Source: Hyphomicrobiaceae bacterium UBA2767 | GTDB taxonomy: Bacteria > Pseudomonadota > Alphaproteobacteria > Rhizobiales > Methyloligellaceae | Reading direction: 5' to 3' | Length of the DNA: 19,317 nucleotides | Assembly: GCA_002352635.1 (NCBI GenBank) | Contig: DEIT01000190.1 | Span: 1-19,317 of the forward strand | Shown: positions 1-5,979 of the stretch, piece by piece | Numbering within the stretch: position 1 is the stretch's first letter | How the letters are laid out: each line of letters starts with the position of its first letter | The notes under the pieces: generated by a model | What the model was told of the DNA's origin: nothing | Databases searched by the model: none | What the model saw: the letters and a program-made list of their open reading frames with translations, nothing else | Made by a program: the position numbers and the translations under genes

Positions 1-2166
1 GGCTTCCTCAAACTCAAGGTCAGCCGCCGCCGCACGCATGCGCTTGTCCAGGTCCTCGATGACGGCTTCGAGATTGTGACCGATGGGCGTCTGGTCGCCC
101 TCGGAGAAGCCGGCACCAGCATCCACCAGCACATGGTCGCGTTCATAGACGCTGGCCATGATATCGCCAATGTTCTTTTTCACGCTTTCCGGGGTGATGC
201 CGTTGGCTTCGTTATAGGCAACCTGCTTTTCGCGACGGCGGTCAGTCTCCGCCATGGCGCGTTCCATGGATCCGGTGATTGTGTCCGCATAGAGGATCAC
301 CCTTCCGTCCACGTTCCGCGCGGCCCGTCCAATGGTTTGGACAAGGGACGTCTCCGATCTGAGAAAACCTTCCTTGTCCGCATCCAGAATGGCGACCAGG
401 GCGCATTCAGGAATGTCCAGTCCTTCGCGCAGCAGGTTGATGCCGACAAGTACGTCGAACGCGCCAAGGCGTAAATCACGTATGATTTCAATGCGCTCCA
501 GCGTGTCGATGTCGGAATGCATATAACGCACGCGAACACCCTGCTCGTGGAGATATTCGGTCAGATCCTCCGCCATGCGTTTCGTGAGTGTGGTGACGAG
601 CGCGCGATAGCCCTGAGCGGCGATCTTGTTGCATTCGTCCAGCAGGTCGTCGACTTGCGTGCCTGCGGGGCGAACCTCTACCGGTGGGTCGGTCAGGCCC
701 GTCGGGCGAATTACCTGCTCGGTGAACACACCGTCTGTGCGCTCCATCTCCCACGTGCCCGGCGTCGCCGAGACATATGTGGATTGCGGGCGCATCATGT
801 CCCACTCCTCGAAACGCAGGGGCCGGTTGTCCATGCAGGAGGGTAGACGGAAGCCGTATTCGGCGAGCGTGGCCTTGCGCCGGTAGTCGCCGCGGAACAT
901 GCCGCCAACCTGTGGCACGGTCACGTGACTTTCATCCACGAACACCAGTGCGTTGTCGGGCAGATATTCAAAAAGGGTTGGCGGTGGCTCGCCCGGTTTG
1001 CGTCCGGTGAGATAGCGCGAATAATTCTCGATGCCGGCGCAGGATCCGGTCGCCGCGATCATTTCCAGATCGAATGTGGTGCGCTGTTCAAGCCGCTGCG
1101 CCTCCAGCAGCCGCCCCGCATTGTTCAGCTCATCAAGCCGCTGCTTAAGCTCTGCCTTGATGGACTTGATTGCCTGCTGCTGGGTAGGCTTCGGGATCAC
1201 ATAATGCGAGTTCGCGTAGACCTTGACGGTCTTCAGATCCATGCTCTTCTGGCCCGTCAGCGGATCGAACTCGGTAATGGAATCAATCTCGTCGCCAAAC
1301 AGGGAGATGCGCCAGGCGCGATCCTCAAGATGTGCGGGGAACAGCTCGATGGTGTCGCCGCGCACGCGGAAACTGCCGCGCTCGAAACCCATATCGTTGC
1401 GCCGGTATTGCAGCGCTACCAGATCGGCCAGCAGCTGGCGTTGCTCGATGCGGTCGCCGACCTGCAGCTGGAACGTCATCGCCGTGTAGGTCTCAACCGA
1501 GCCAATACCGTAGATACAGGACACCGACGCCACGATGATCACGTCGTCGCGCTCCAGCAGGGCGCGCGTGGCTGCGTGGCGCATACGGTCGATCTGCTCG
1601 TTCACCGAGGATTCTTTCTCGATATAAGTGTCGGTGCGCGGCACATAAGCTTCGGGCTGGTAGTAGTCGTAATAGGAAACGAAATACTCCACCGCATTGT
1701 CCGGGAAGAAGTTCTTGAACTCGCCATAGAGTTGGGCAGCCAGCGTTTTGTTCGGCGCGAGGATGAGTGCGGGACGCCCCGTCTCCTCAATGACCTTGGC
1801 CATGGTGAAGGTCTTTCCCGAGCCGGTGACGCCGAGCAGAACCTGATCACGCTCTTTGCTCGCTATGCCGGCAACAAGCTCGGTGATGGCCTCGGGCTGG
1901 TCGCCCTTTGGGTCAAATTCCGAGACGATGCTGAGCGGAATGCCACCCTCGCTCTTTGCAGGTCGTTCAGGCTTGTGCGGAAGAAACGCAGGCAAGGCAT
2001 TCGGATCGTCGAATGAGCGCACGATCGGATGCTCGGAGATCATCGGTTGTAGTGCTTCCGAGAGCCCTTGCGGACGCTCAACCTGATAGTTGATGTCCGC
2101 AGCCTCGCCTGTGACCGGGCGCGGTTCGGCGCGTGAACCGAATGTCTTTGGAACGTGTCGTGCCAT
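1..2166 (-). CDS. uvrB: UvrB, excinuclease ABC subunit B (3' end outside window)
   Basis: Translating the minus strand from the ATG at 2166 gives an unbroken 722-codon frame to base 1, so the stop lies outside the window. UvrB is the helicase-like damage-verification subunit of UvrABC nucleotide excision repair. Visible features in order: an N-terminal extension of about 75 residues, as in other alphaproteobacterial UvrBs; SEFDPKGDQP near residue 82; Walker A GVTGSGKT at about 112-119; the beta-hairpin region YYDYYQPEAYVPRTDTYIEK; the DEAD-like box VFVDESHVT; and the helicase C motifs VGINLLREGLDIPE and QTIGRAARN. The last residues (MRAAAADLEFEEA) are the start of the C-terminal UVR domain that binds UvrC. 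No purine-rich SD precedes 2166 because the leader is C-rich. A later start, for example the Met at about residue 42, is possible. The left repeat of the islet begins only 19 bp upstream of the start codon. Confidence 0.97.
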   Translation of the reverse strand, partial: MARHVPKTFGSRAEPRPVTGEAADINYQVERPQGLSEALQPMISEHPIVRSFDDPNALPAFLPHKPERPAKSEGGIPLSIVSEFDPKGDQPEAITELVAGIASKERDQVLLGVTGSGKTFTMAKVIEETGRPALILAPNKTLAAQLYGEFKNFFPDNAVEYFVSYYDYYQPEAYVPRTDTYIEKESSVNEQIDRMRHAATRALLERDDVIIVASVSCIYGIGSVETYTAMTFQLQVGDRIEQRQLLADLVALQYRRNDMGFERGSFRVRGDTIELFPAHLEDRAWRISLFGDEIDSITEFDPLTGQKSMDLKTVKVYANSHYVIPKPTQQQAIKSIKAELKQRLDELNNAGRLLEAQRLEQRTTFDLEMIAATGSCAGIENYSRYLTGRKPGEPPPTLFEYLPDNALVFVDESHVTVPQVGGMFRGDYRRKATLAEYGFRLPSCMDNRPLRFEEWDMMRPQSTYVSATPGTWEMERTDGVFTEQVIRPTGLTDPPVEVRPAGTQVDDLLDECNKIAAQGYRALVTTLTKRMAEDLTEYLHEQGVRVRYMHSDIDTLERIEIIRDLRLGAFDVLVGINLLREGLDIPECALVAILDADKEGFLRSETSLVQTIGRAARNVDGRVILYADTITGSMERAMAETDRRREKQVAYNEANGITPESVKKNIGDIMASVYERDHVLVDAGAGFSEGDQTPIGHNLEAVIEDLDKRMRAAAADLEFEEA

Positions 2167-2185
2167 TTGGGGGAATATGGCGGCA

Positions 2186-2219
2186 GATTGGGGCAGAGGG
2201 AAGGGGGTGTGTTGATTGC
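2186..2219 (+). repeat. Left copy of perfect 34-bp direct repeat (islet boundary)
   Basis: Identical over 34 bp to 4681-4714. It starts GATTGGGGCAGAGG and ends GTGTTGATTGC, is G-rich on the plus strand, and lies 19 bp upstream of the uvrB start codon. Bases on either side of the two copies differ, so the match ends sharply. It could be an attachment-site duplication or a long target duplication. Confidence 0.9.
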
Positions 2220-2274
2220 CGGCTGATTGTTCAATAATGACAAAATGCAGGGTTGCAAATATACTCACATAAAC

Positions 2275-2424
2275 TCACTCTTTTTCTATCCAGGCTTCCT
2301 TGACTTGTTTGCGTGGCGTTCCCCAGCCAAGTTCGATGGGAAAATGATCGCCGATTACAGATTCGGCGAAAAGAGGCGAGAAATAGAGATATTTTGGCAG
2401 ATCGGAGAACCATTTTAAATGACT
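2275..2424 (-). pseudogene. Decayed 3' gene remnant, copy A (unidentified family)
   Basis: The minus strand reads 49 codons from just after a stop at 2425-2427 to a TGA at 2275-2277. The protein-like sequence includes KWFSDLPKYLYFSPLF, GDHFPIELGWGTPR and QVKEAWIEKE before the stop. It has no start codon context. It looks like the C-terminus of a gene whose 5' part has been lost. It matches copy B (2619-2753) at most residues. I do not recognise the family. Confidence 0.5.
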
Positions 2425-2618
2425 TTAGAAATTTTATACCCCTTCAAGCCACAAGACACCATCCTGCCTCCTTCCAAAGGGAAGTGTCAGTTATCATATC
2501 TTGATTCAGTGTTAGCTAAAAGTGAAATGTTATGTGAGGGGAAATTGATGTAATGATCCGAAATAATCACTGATAAGTTCAATAAGATGCTAGATATGAA
2601 AATCATGCTCACATAAAC

Positions 2619-2753
2619 TCACTCCTTTCTTATCCAGGCTTCCTTGACTTGTTGGCGTGGCGTTCCCCAGCCAAGTTCGATGAGAAAATGATCGCCGATT
2701 GCAGGTTCAGCAAAAAAAGTTGAAAAATAGGGATATTGTGGCAGATCAGAGAA
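2619..2753 (-). pseudogene. Decayed 3' gene remnant, copy B (unidentified family)
   Basis: Second copy of the remnant at 2275-2424. The minus-strand frame ends at a TGA at 2619-2621 and contains FSDLPQYPYFS, IELGWGTPR and QVKEAWIRKE. The codon equivalent to Trp in copy A (TGG) is TAG here (2754-2756), which closes the frame. There are no indels relative to copy A over this stretch. Several substitutions change amino acids (K/Q, P/L, E/R), consistent with relaxed constraint. No function can be assigned. Confidence 0.5.
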
Positions 2754-2918
2754 CTATTTTAAATGATTTTGAAAATTTCATACCCCTTTAAGCTACAAGA
2801 TACCGTCCTGCCGTCTTCTAATCAACGATGTAAAAAAGGCATTGTTATAAATGTGCTAGCTGAAAGTAATAAAAAAATACCAGAAATAGAACAATAAATA
2901 TGCAAGTGAAAAATCATC

Positions 2919-2953
2919 ATAGCAATTGCTATTGACCATAGCGTAAAACTATG
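2919..2953 (+). promoter_or_regulatory. Inverted half-site array, candidate operator of the HEPN operon
   Basis: A perfect 14-bp palindrome, ATAGCAATTGCTAT (2919-2932), is followed by a third half-site ATAGC (2938-2942) and a partial fourth, CTATG (2949-2953). The fourth contains the possible ATG at 2951. Half-sites therefore alternate in orientation with 4-, 5- and 6-bp spacers. The position at the start of an operon of winged-helix proteins suggests autorepression. I see no convincing -35/-10 pair here. Confidence 0.5.
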
Positions 2954-3520
2954 CCAAATGGTGGCATCATGGAGAAGATTTCAATTTCCGAGGACGGCGA
3001 AATAGCCGCGATGGCCAATATTACTAAGGCCTTGGAACCACTAGATAAATTTGCGAGGCAGCGTGTTTTAGAATGGGCTGCTCAGCGATTCGGTATTGAA
3101 AAAAAAAACATGGTGGCTGAGACGGAATCAGCCCCCTCTGCCGCAAATCATAATCAGGGCACCAGATTGGAAACGTTTGCAGAATTGTTTGAAAAAGCTG
3201 ATCCGAGTTCAGATAAAGATAAGGCGCTTGTTGCTGCGTATTGGTTTCAAATTTGTCTCGATAAAAGTGACTTCAAATCACTACCATTGAACAGAGAGCT
3301 AAGAAATATGGGATTGGGGCTGAGCAACGTTGCGGAAACTTTGCGGCGTTGTACTGCAGAGAAGCCCGCATTGGTGCTGCAGGTTGGAAAAATTGGTTCA
3401 AAGAAGGGCAGAAAAGCATTTCGATTGACGCAGGCCGGAATTCAGCGAGTGAATGATATGATCCAACGAGGACAATTAGATAGGGATGTTGACTATGGTG
3501 GAAACGAAATTTCGTATTGA
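2951..3520 (+). CDS. Islet gene 1: uncharacterised winged-helix-like protein, 189 aa
   Basis: Family not recognised. Residues 20-48 (MANITKALEPLDKFARQR..LEWAAQRFG) form a helical N-terminal motif. A low-complexity linker follows (about 55-72). Residues 85-172 look like a winged-helix unit: helices around KALVAAYWFQICL, then LPLNRELRNMGLGLSNVAETLRRC as a likely recognition region, and a basic wing (GKIGSKKGRKAFRLT) ending in an LT-x-AG-type turn. It is the first gene of a three-gene operon and overlaps gene 2. The start is uncertain. ATG 2951 lies inside an inverted repeat with no SD, ATG 2969 has only a weak GGTGG, and ATG 3011 would begin at MANITKALEP. A run of ten A (3099-3108) lies inside the gene. 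Likely role: DNA-binding regulator or assembly partner of the downstream HEPN protein (inference). Confidence 0.8.
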   Translation: MPNGGIMEKISISEDGEIAAMANITKALEPLDKFARQRVLEWAAQRFGIEKKNMVAETESAPSAANHNQGTRLETFAELFEKADPSSDKDKALVAAYWFQICLDKSDFKSLPLNRELRNMGLGLSNVAETLRRCTAEKPALVLQVGKIGSKKGRKAFRLTQAGIQRVNDMIQRGQLDRDVDYGGNEISY

Positions 3521-3962
3521 GACACCTAATAGTGCCATCGAGTTTGCTGGATCGGAGAGTTTTGTTGAGTCCCAATTAGACAAAATCGAAGAATTATTAT
3601 CGATGGCTGGAACTCAATCTCGTGCTCAGTTTGGTGGGGCAGTGGCGCCTTCTGTTGATGACGACCTATCTACCAATACGATCGCTGCAATCCTGGGGGT
3701 GAATAGCGGCCCTGAGCTTATTATTGCCGCCGCTGCGTACCTGACCCTTGTAAAGGGGGAAGATCGGGTTACCCGCAGTAGGTTGACCGAGGAAATGAAG
3801 GCCGCCACATCCTTCTTCAAAGCGACATACTTGAACAACCTGAGTGCCTACTTGGAGCGACTGACGAAGGCTGATCGACTTCGGATTGTCGCACCCCCAA
3901 ACACATACGCGTTGTCAGCACGTGAGAGGCAGTCAATTGAAGCAAAGCTTGCTCAATCGTGA
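3495..3962 (+). CDS. Islet gene 2: uncharacterised winged-helix-like protein, 155 aa
   Basis: Family not recognised. The N-terminal part (residues 1-36, KFRIETPNSAIEFAGSESFV then SQLDKIEELL) looks like a short beta segment plus helix. After a linker, residues 62-152 look like another winged-helix unit: AAAAYLTLVKGEDRVTRSRL, FFKATYLNNLSAYLERLTKA as the likely recognition region, and a short wing with YALSARERQSIE. The layout resembles the C-terminal part of gene 1 and the N-terminal part of gene 3. I chose ATG 3495 because AGGG (3482-3485) sits 9 nt upstream. ATG 3486 is the alternative and adds MLT. With 3495 the overlap with gene 1 is 26 nt, which implies translational coupling. Confidence 0.8.
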   Translation: MVETKFRIETPNSAIEFAGSESFVESQLDKIEELLSMAGTQSRAQFGGAVAPSVDDDLSTNTIAAILGVNSGPELIIAAAAYLTLVKGEDRVTRSRLTEEMKAATSFFKATYLNNLSAYLERLTKADRLRIVAPPNTYALSARERQSIEAKLAQS

Positions 3963-4674
3963 CGATCTAAAGAACTGGCTTCACCGCAAGCTTTCTCCAA
4001 AAGACAAGCTTTTGATCATTCTGGCGACGTTTGATCGGCCTGTAATGGTAGGCAATCTTAAGGAAGTGGCGATAGAGGCCGGGTTTCGGATTCCGCCGTC
4101 GTGGAACCCCTCTGACATCTTGGGTAAGAGCAAGGGTTTGGCTATTCGCACCCCATCAGGTTGGGAACTCACTGAGGCCGGAAAAGCGCACCTTCGGAAC
4201 ATAGGCATCACGAAAATCAGCCTGGCCGCTGTCCAAGTAGCAACCGATCTTCGTAGCGAACTGGTGAACATTTCCGACAACGATACGCGCTCGTTCATTG
4301 AGGATGCAATTAGATGCTACGAACATGAGCTATATCGCGCTGCGGTTGTGATGTCGTGGTTGGCTGCGGTTCATGTGCTGCACAAACATGTGCAACAGCA
4401 TCATCTCGCTGCATTTAACATGGAAGCTCAACGGGTTGATACCAAATGGCGAGTTGCCAAGACCACGGACGATCTTGGCCGGATGGGCGAAAATCAGTTT
4501 CTTGATAGAGTTGCGGCGATTTCCGTGATCGGCAAAAACGTCAAGGACGAACTGAAGCAATGTCTCAAGTTGCGTAACGGTTGCGGTCATCCAAATTCTA
4601 TGAAGATTGGACCGAATGCGGTTGCTCACCATTTGGAAACGTTACTTCTAAATGTTTTCAAGCGCTTCGCTTAA
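3937..4674 (+). CDS. Islet gene 3: winged-helix plus HEPN-like protein, 245 aa
   Basis: Two parts are visible. Residues 7-90 are winged-helix-like, with SPKDKLLIILATFDRPVMVGNLKEVA, a basic segment LGKSKGLAIRTPSGWELT, then EAGKAHLRN. Residues about 112-243 are all-helical (TRSFIEDAIRCYEHELYRAA, SWLAAVHVLHKHV) and end in LKLRNGCGHPNS. The R213-N-G-C-G-H218 fits the R-x4-6-H motif of HEPN domains with the polar residue after Arg. HEPN proteins are commonly RNases or toxins in defence and toxin-antitoxin systems. The start is TTG 3937, with AGAGG at 3925-3929 (7-nt spacing). It overlaps gene 2 by 26 nt, the same as the preceding junction. A longer frame from TTG 3886 has no comparable SD. Nuclease activity is inference from the motif. 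Confidence 0.85.
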   Translation: MKQSLLNRDDLKNWLHRKLSPKDKLLIILATFDRPVMVGNLKEVAIEAGFRIPPSWNPSDILGKSKGLAIRTPSGWELTEAGKAHLRNIGITKISLAAVQVATDLRSELVNISDNDTRSFIEDAIRCYEHELYRAAVVMSWLAAVHVLHKHVQQHHLAAFNMEAQRVDTKWRVAKTTDDLGRMGENQFLDRVAAISVIGKNVKDELKQCLKLRNGCGHPNSMKIGPNAVAHHLETLLLNVFKRFA

Positions 4675-4680
4675 GCCACT

Positions 4681-4714
4681 GATTGGGGCAGAGGGAAGGG
4701 GGTGTGTTGATTGC
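4681..4714 (+). repeat. Right copy of perfect 34-bp direct repeat (islet boundary)
   Basis: Identical to 2186-2219. It begins 6 bp after the stop of islet gene 3. Its last five bases form the left edge of a perfect palindrome (4710-4724), so this junction probably keeps the ancestral chromosomal sequence. Confidence 0.9.
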
Positions 4715-4724
4715 TGACAGCAAT
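4710..4724. promoter_or_regulatory. 15-bp palindrome at right islet junction
   Basis: ATTGCTG-A-CAGCAAT, perfect 7+1+7. It spans the right end of the 34-bp repeat. The left repeat is followed by different sequence, so the palindrome is absent there. It may be an operator for the divergent uvrB/TRAP region or part of an integration site. Confidence 0.4.
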
Positions 4725-4753
4725 TTGGAAAGGGTGTTGAACCGGACCCGCCA

Positions 4754-4782
4754 TTGACAGCCGTAGATTCCGGGTTAGCCTT
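4754..4782 (+). promoter_or_regulatory. Possible promoter of the TRAP substrate-binding gene
   Basis: A consensus -35 TTGACA is at 4754-4759. The -10 candidates are poor: TTAGCC at 4775 (15-bp spacer) or later TA-rich bases. It lies about 75 bp upstream of the SD of the transporter gene and points the right way. Confidence 0.3.
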
Positions 4783-4813
4783 AAGTGGTATACCAAAAAC
4801 AAACACCAAATTT

Positions 4814-4829
4814 GCTCCGCAAACGGAGC
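4814..4829 (+). promoter_or_regulatory. Short hairpin in the TRAP gene leader
   Basis: GCTCCG-CAAA-CGGAGC forms a perfect 6-bp stem ending 4 bp before the AGGGAGA SD at 4834-4840. It could modulate translation. On the minus strand it is followed by a T-rich stretch, but no minus-strand gene ends here. Confidence 0.3.
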
Positions 4830-4899
4830 GTCTAGGGAGAAAACAAAAAATTTCAGCGCAAGATTTGCGTCAGTTATCGCTGCCACGCTTGTAGCAGGC

Positions 4900-5883
4900 A
4901 TGGTAGCGCTCGCAGTGCCGGCATCGGCGGCCAAAATCCGTTGGGGTACCTCACGCGTCGGGTCTTCCGGCCATCGCGCGGTGACGGCACTTACCCAGTT
5001 CCTGAAAGACAAAATGCCCGAACACACCTTTACGGTGCAGCCGACCCCCGGCGCGATCCTGACGGTGAAGGGCCATTCGAAAGGAGAGTTTGAAGGCTAT
5101 TACGGCTCCGATGTCGCCTTTTTTGAACTCGCCAACAACATCAAGCGTTTCAAGGGCTTCAAGGACAAGATCCAGCGCCAGCCGGTTCAGACCTTTTGGG
5201 CTTTCACCATCGAGATGGGCCTTGGCGTTCATGCCCGCGACAAGGACAAGATCAAGTCGTGGGGCGACCTCGCAGGGAAGCGTGTCTTTACCGGCCCGCG
5301 TCCATGGGACACCCGCGCCCAGGTCGAGCGTGCGCTTGAAGCGCTCGGCATTAAATTCGACTATGTCGAGGTTAGCGTGAAGACGGCTGGTTCACTGCTC
5401 GAAAGTGGCCGTTACGACGCGTTCGGCGTTTACAGCAATGCCGAAGCAACAACGGCACCGTGGATCGCGGAAGCGTCATTGCAGACGGATTGGGCAGGTC
5501 TCGATCTGAGCGATGCCGAGGCCAAGAAGCTCAGGGATGCCGGCTTCACTGTGAAGAAGATTCCGACGAACATCTTCGGTAAGAAGAAGACTCATAGCGA
5601 TGCTGTCACGATGCTGCCATTCCATTACGGGCTGCATCTCGGCACGCAAATTTCCGAAGCCGATGTTTACAAGATGCTGACTCTGATCGAACAGGGAGCC
5701 AAGGAGCTGGCTCAATCCGACAAGGCGTTCAAGCAGATTGCTGACAACATGGTTGAGATGCAGGTGCGCGGCGTCAATTCGTCGATTGACTTTGTGCCGG
5801 TGCATCCGGGTCTGGCAAAGTTCATGAAGGAAAAAGGTGTGTGGAAACCCGAATGGGATTCCCGCATCGCCAAGGCGAACTAG
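4900..5883 (+). CDS. TAXI-family TRAP transporter solute-binding protein (start codon lost)
   Basis: This is the periplasmic receptor of a TRAP uptake system of the TAXI type. Family features include IRWGTSRVGSSGHRAVTALTQF right after the signal peptide, DVAFFELANN, a WGDLAGKRVFTGP segment, an ETTA-like ligand region SVKTAGSLLESGRYDAFG, and a C-terminal HPGLAKFMKEKGVWKPEWD. The ligand cannot be told from the sequence. The only standard start in frame is ATG 4900, giving 327 aa that begin MVALAVPASAAK with no positively charged n-region. The frame stays open upstream and reads KNFSARFASVIAATLVAG, a complete signal peptide just downstream of the SD AGGGAGA. The expected Met codon position (4843-4845) is ACA. 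The gene is thus probably not exported or poorly made. The following permease is truncated, so the system is likely dead. Confidence 0.85.
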   Translation: MVALAVPASAAKIRWGTSRVGSSGHRAVTALTQFLKDKMPEHTFTVQPTPGAILTVKGHSKGEFEGYYGSDVAFFELANNIKRFKGFKDKIQRQPVQTFWAFTIEMGLGVHARDKDKIKSWGDLAGKRVFTGPRPWDTRAQVERALEALGIKFDYVEVSVKTAGSLLESGRYDAFGVYSNAEATTAPWIAEASLQTDWAGLDLSDAEAKKLRDAGFTVKKIPTNIFGKKKTHSDAVTMLPFHYGLHLGTQISEADVYKMLTLIEQGAKELAQSDKAFKQIADNMVEMQVRGVNSSIDFVPVHPGLAKFMKEKGVWKPEWDSRIAKAN

Positions 5884-5910
5884 CGATCACCAGCGATGGT
5901 TAAACGATGA

Positions 5911-5940
5911 GAGGCTGGCGCAGGTTCCTGCGCCAGCCTC
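5911..5940 (+). terminator. Strong stem-loop between TRAP receptor and permease
   Basis: GAGGCTGGCGCAGG-TT-CCTGCGCCAGCCTC is a perfect 14-bp inverted repeat starting 27 bp after the receptor stop codon. The bases after it (GACTTTATCT) are only modestly T-rich. It is therefore either an attenuating terminator or an mRNA-stabilising hairpin that keeps receptor levels above permease levels, a common arrangement in binding-protein transporters. Confidence 0.6.
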
Positions 5941-5979
5941 GACTTTATCTCCGAAGTCCGAGGGGGGCATTAGGGACTT

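Larger units (their letters stand above)
2222..2918. repeat. Two-unit imperfect tandem repeat (about 345-bp unit)
   Basis: Unit A (about 2222-2576) and unit B (about 2577-2918) align along their length. Both open with GTTCAATAA (2229 and 2577), followed by CTCACATAAACTCACTC (2264 and 2608) and a nearly gap-free core of about 200 bp with offset 344. Both close with related AGCTAAAAGT/AGCTGAAAGT blocks. A third partial copy of the opening motif (ACAATAAATATGCAAGTG) lies just before the operon operator. Unit A starts within a few bases of the left 34-bp repeat. The array is AT-rich and holds no intact gene. Each unit contains the minus-strand coding remnant listed separately. It replaces the DNA that originally lay upstream of uvrB. 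Confidence 0.8.
2186..4714. mobile_element. 34-bp-repeat-bounded genomic islet carrying a three-gene winged-helix/HEPN operon
   Basis: The segment is bounded by two identical 34-bp direct repeats, at 2186-2219 and 4681-4714. Its interior is visibly AT-richer than uvrB and the transporter genes on either side. Removing one repeat copy plus 2220-4680 would restore a simple divergent intergenic region between uvrB and the TRAP substrate-binding gene. Contents from left to right are a two-unit tandem repeat with decayed coding remnants, a palindromic operator-like array, and three overlapping plus-strand genes. No recombinase gene is inside, so it would have to move in trans or by homologous recombination, or be a fixed relic. 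The boundaries are seen directly. That it is a mobile unit is inference. Confidence 0.7.

Noticed and set aside
925..2016. 363-codon plus-strand open frame, with other open frames opposite uvrB
   Set aside because: It lies antisense to the clearly conserved uvrB frame and its translation shows no family motif. It is a by-product of uvrB codon bias.
2186..4714. CRISPR array or classical insertion sequence inside the islet
   Set aside because: There are only two long tandem units rather than short regularly spaced repeats, no terminal inverted repeats at the 34-bp boundaries and no transposase frame.
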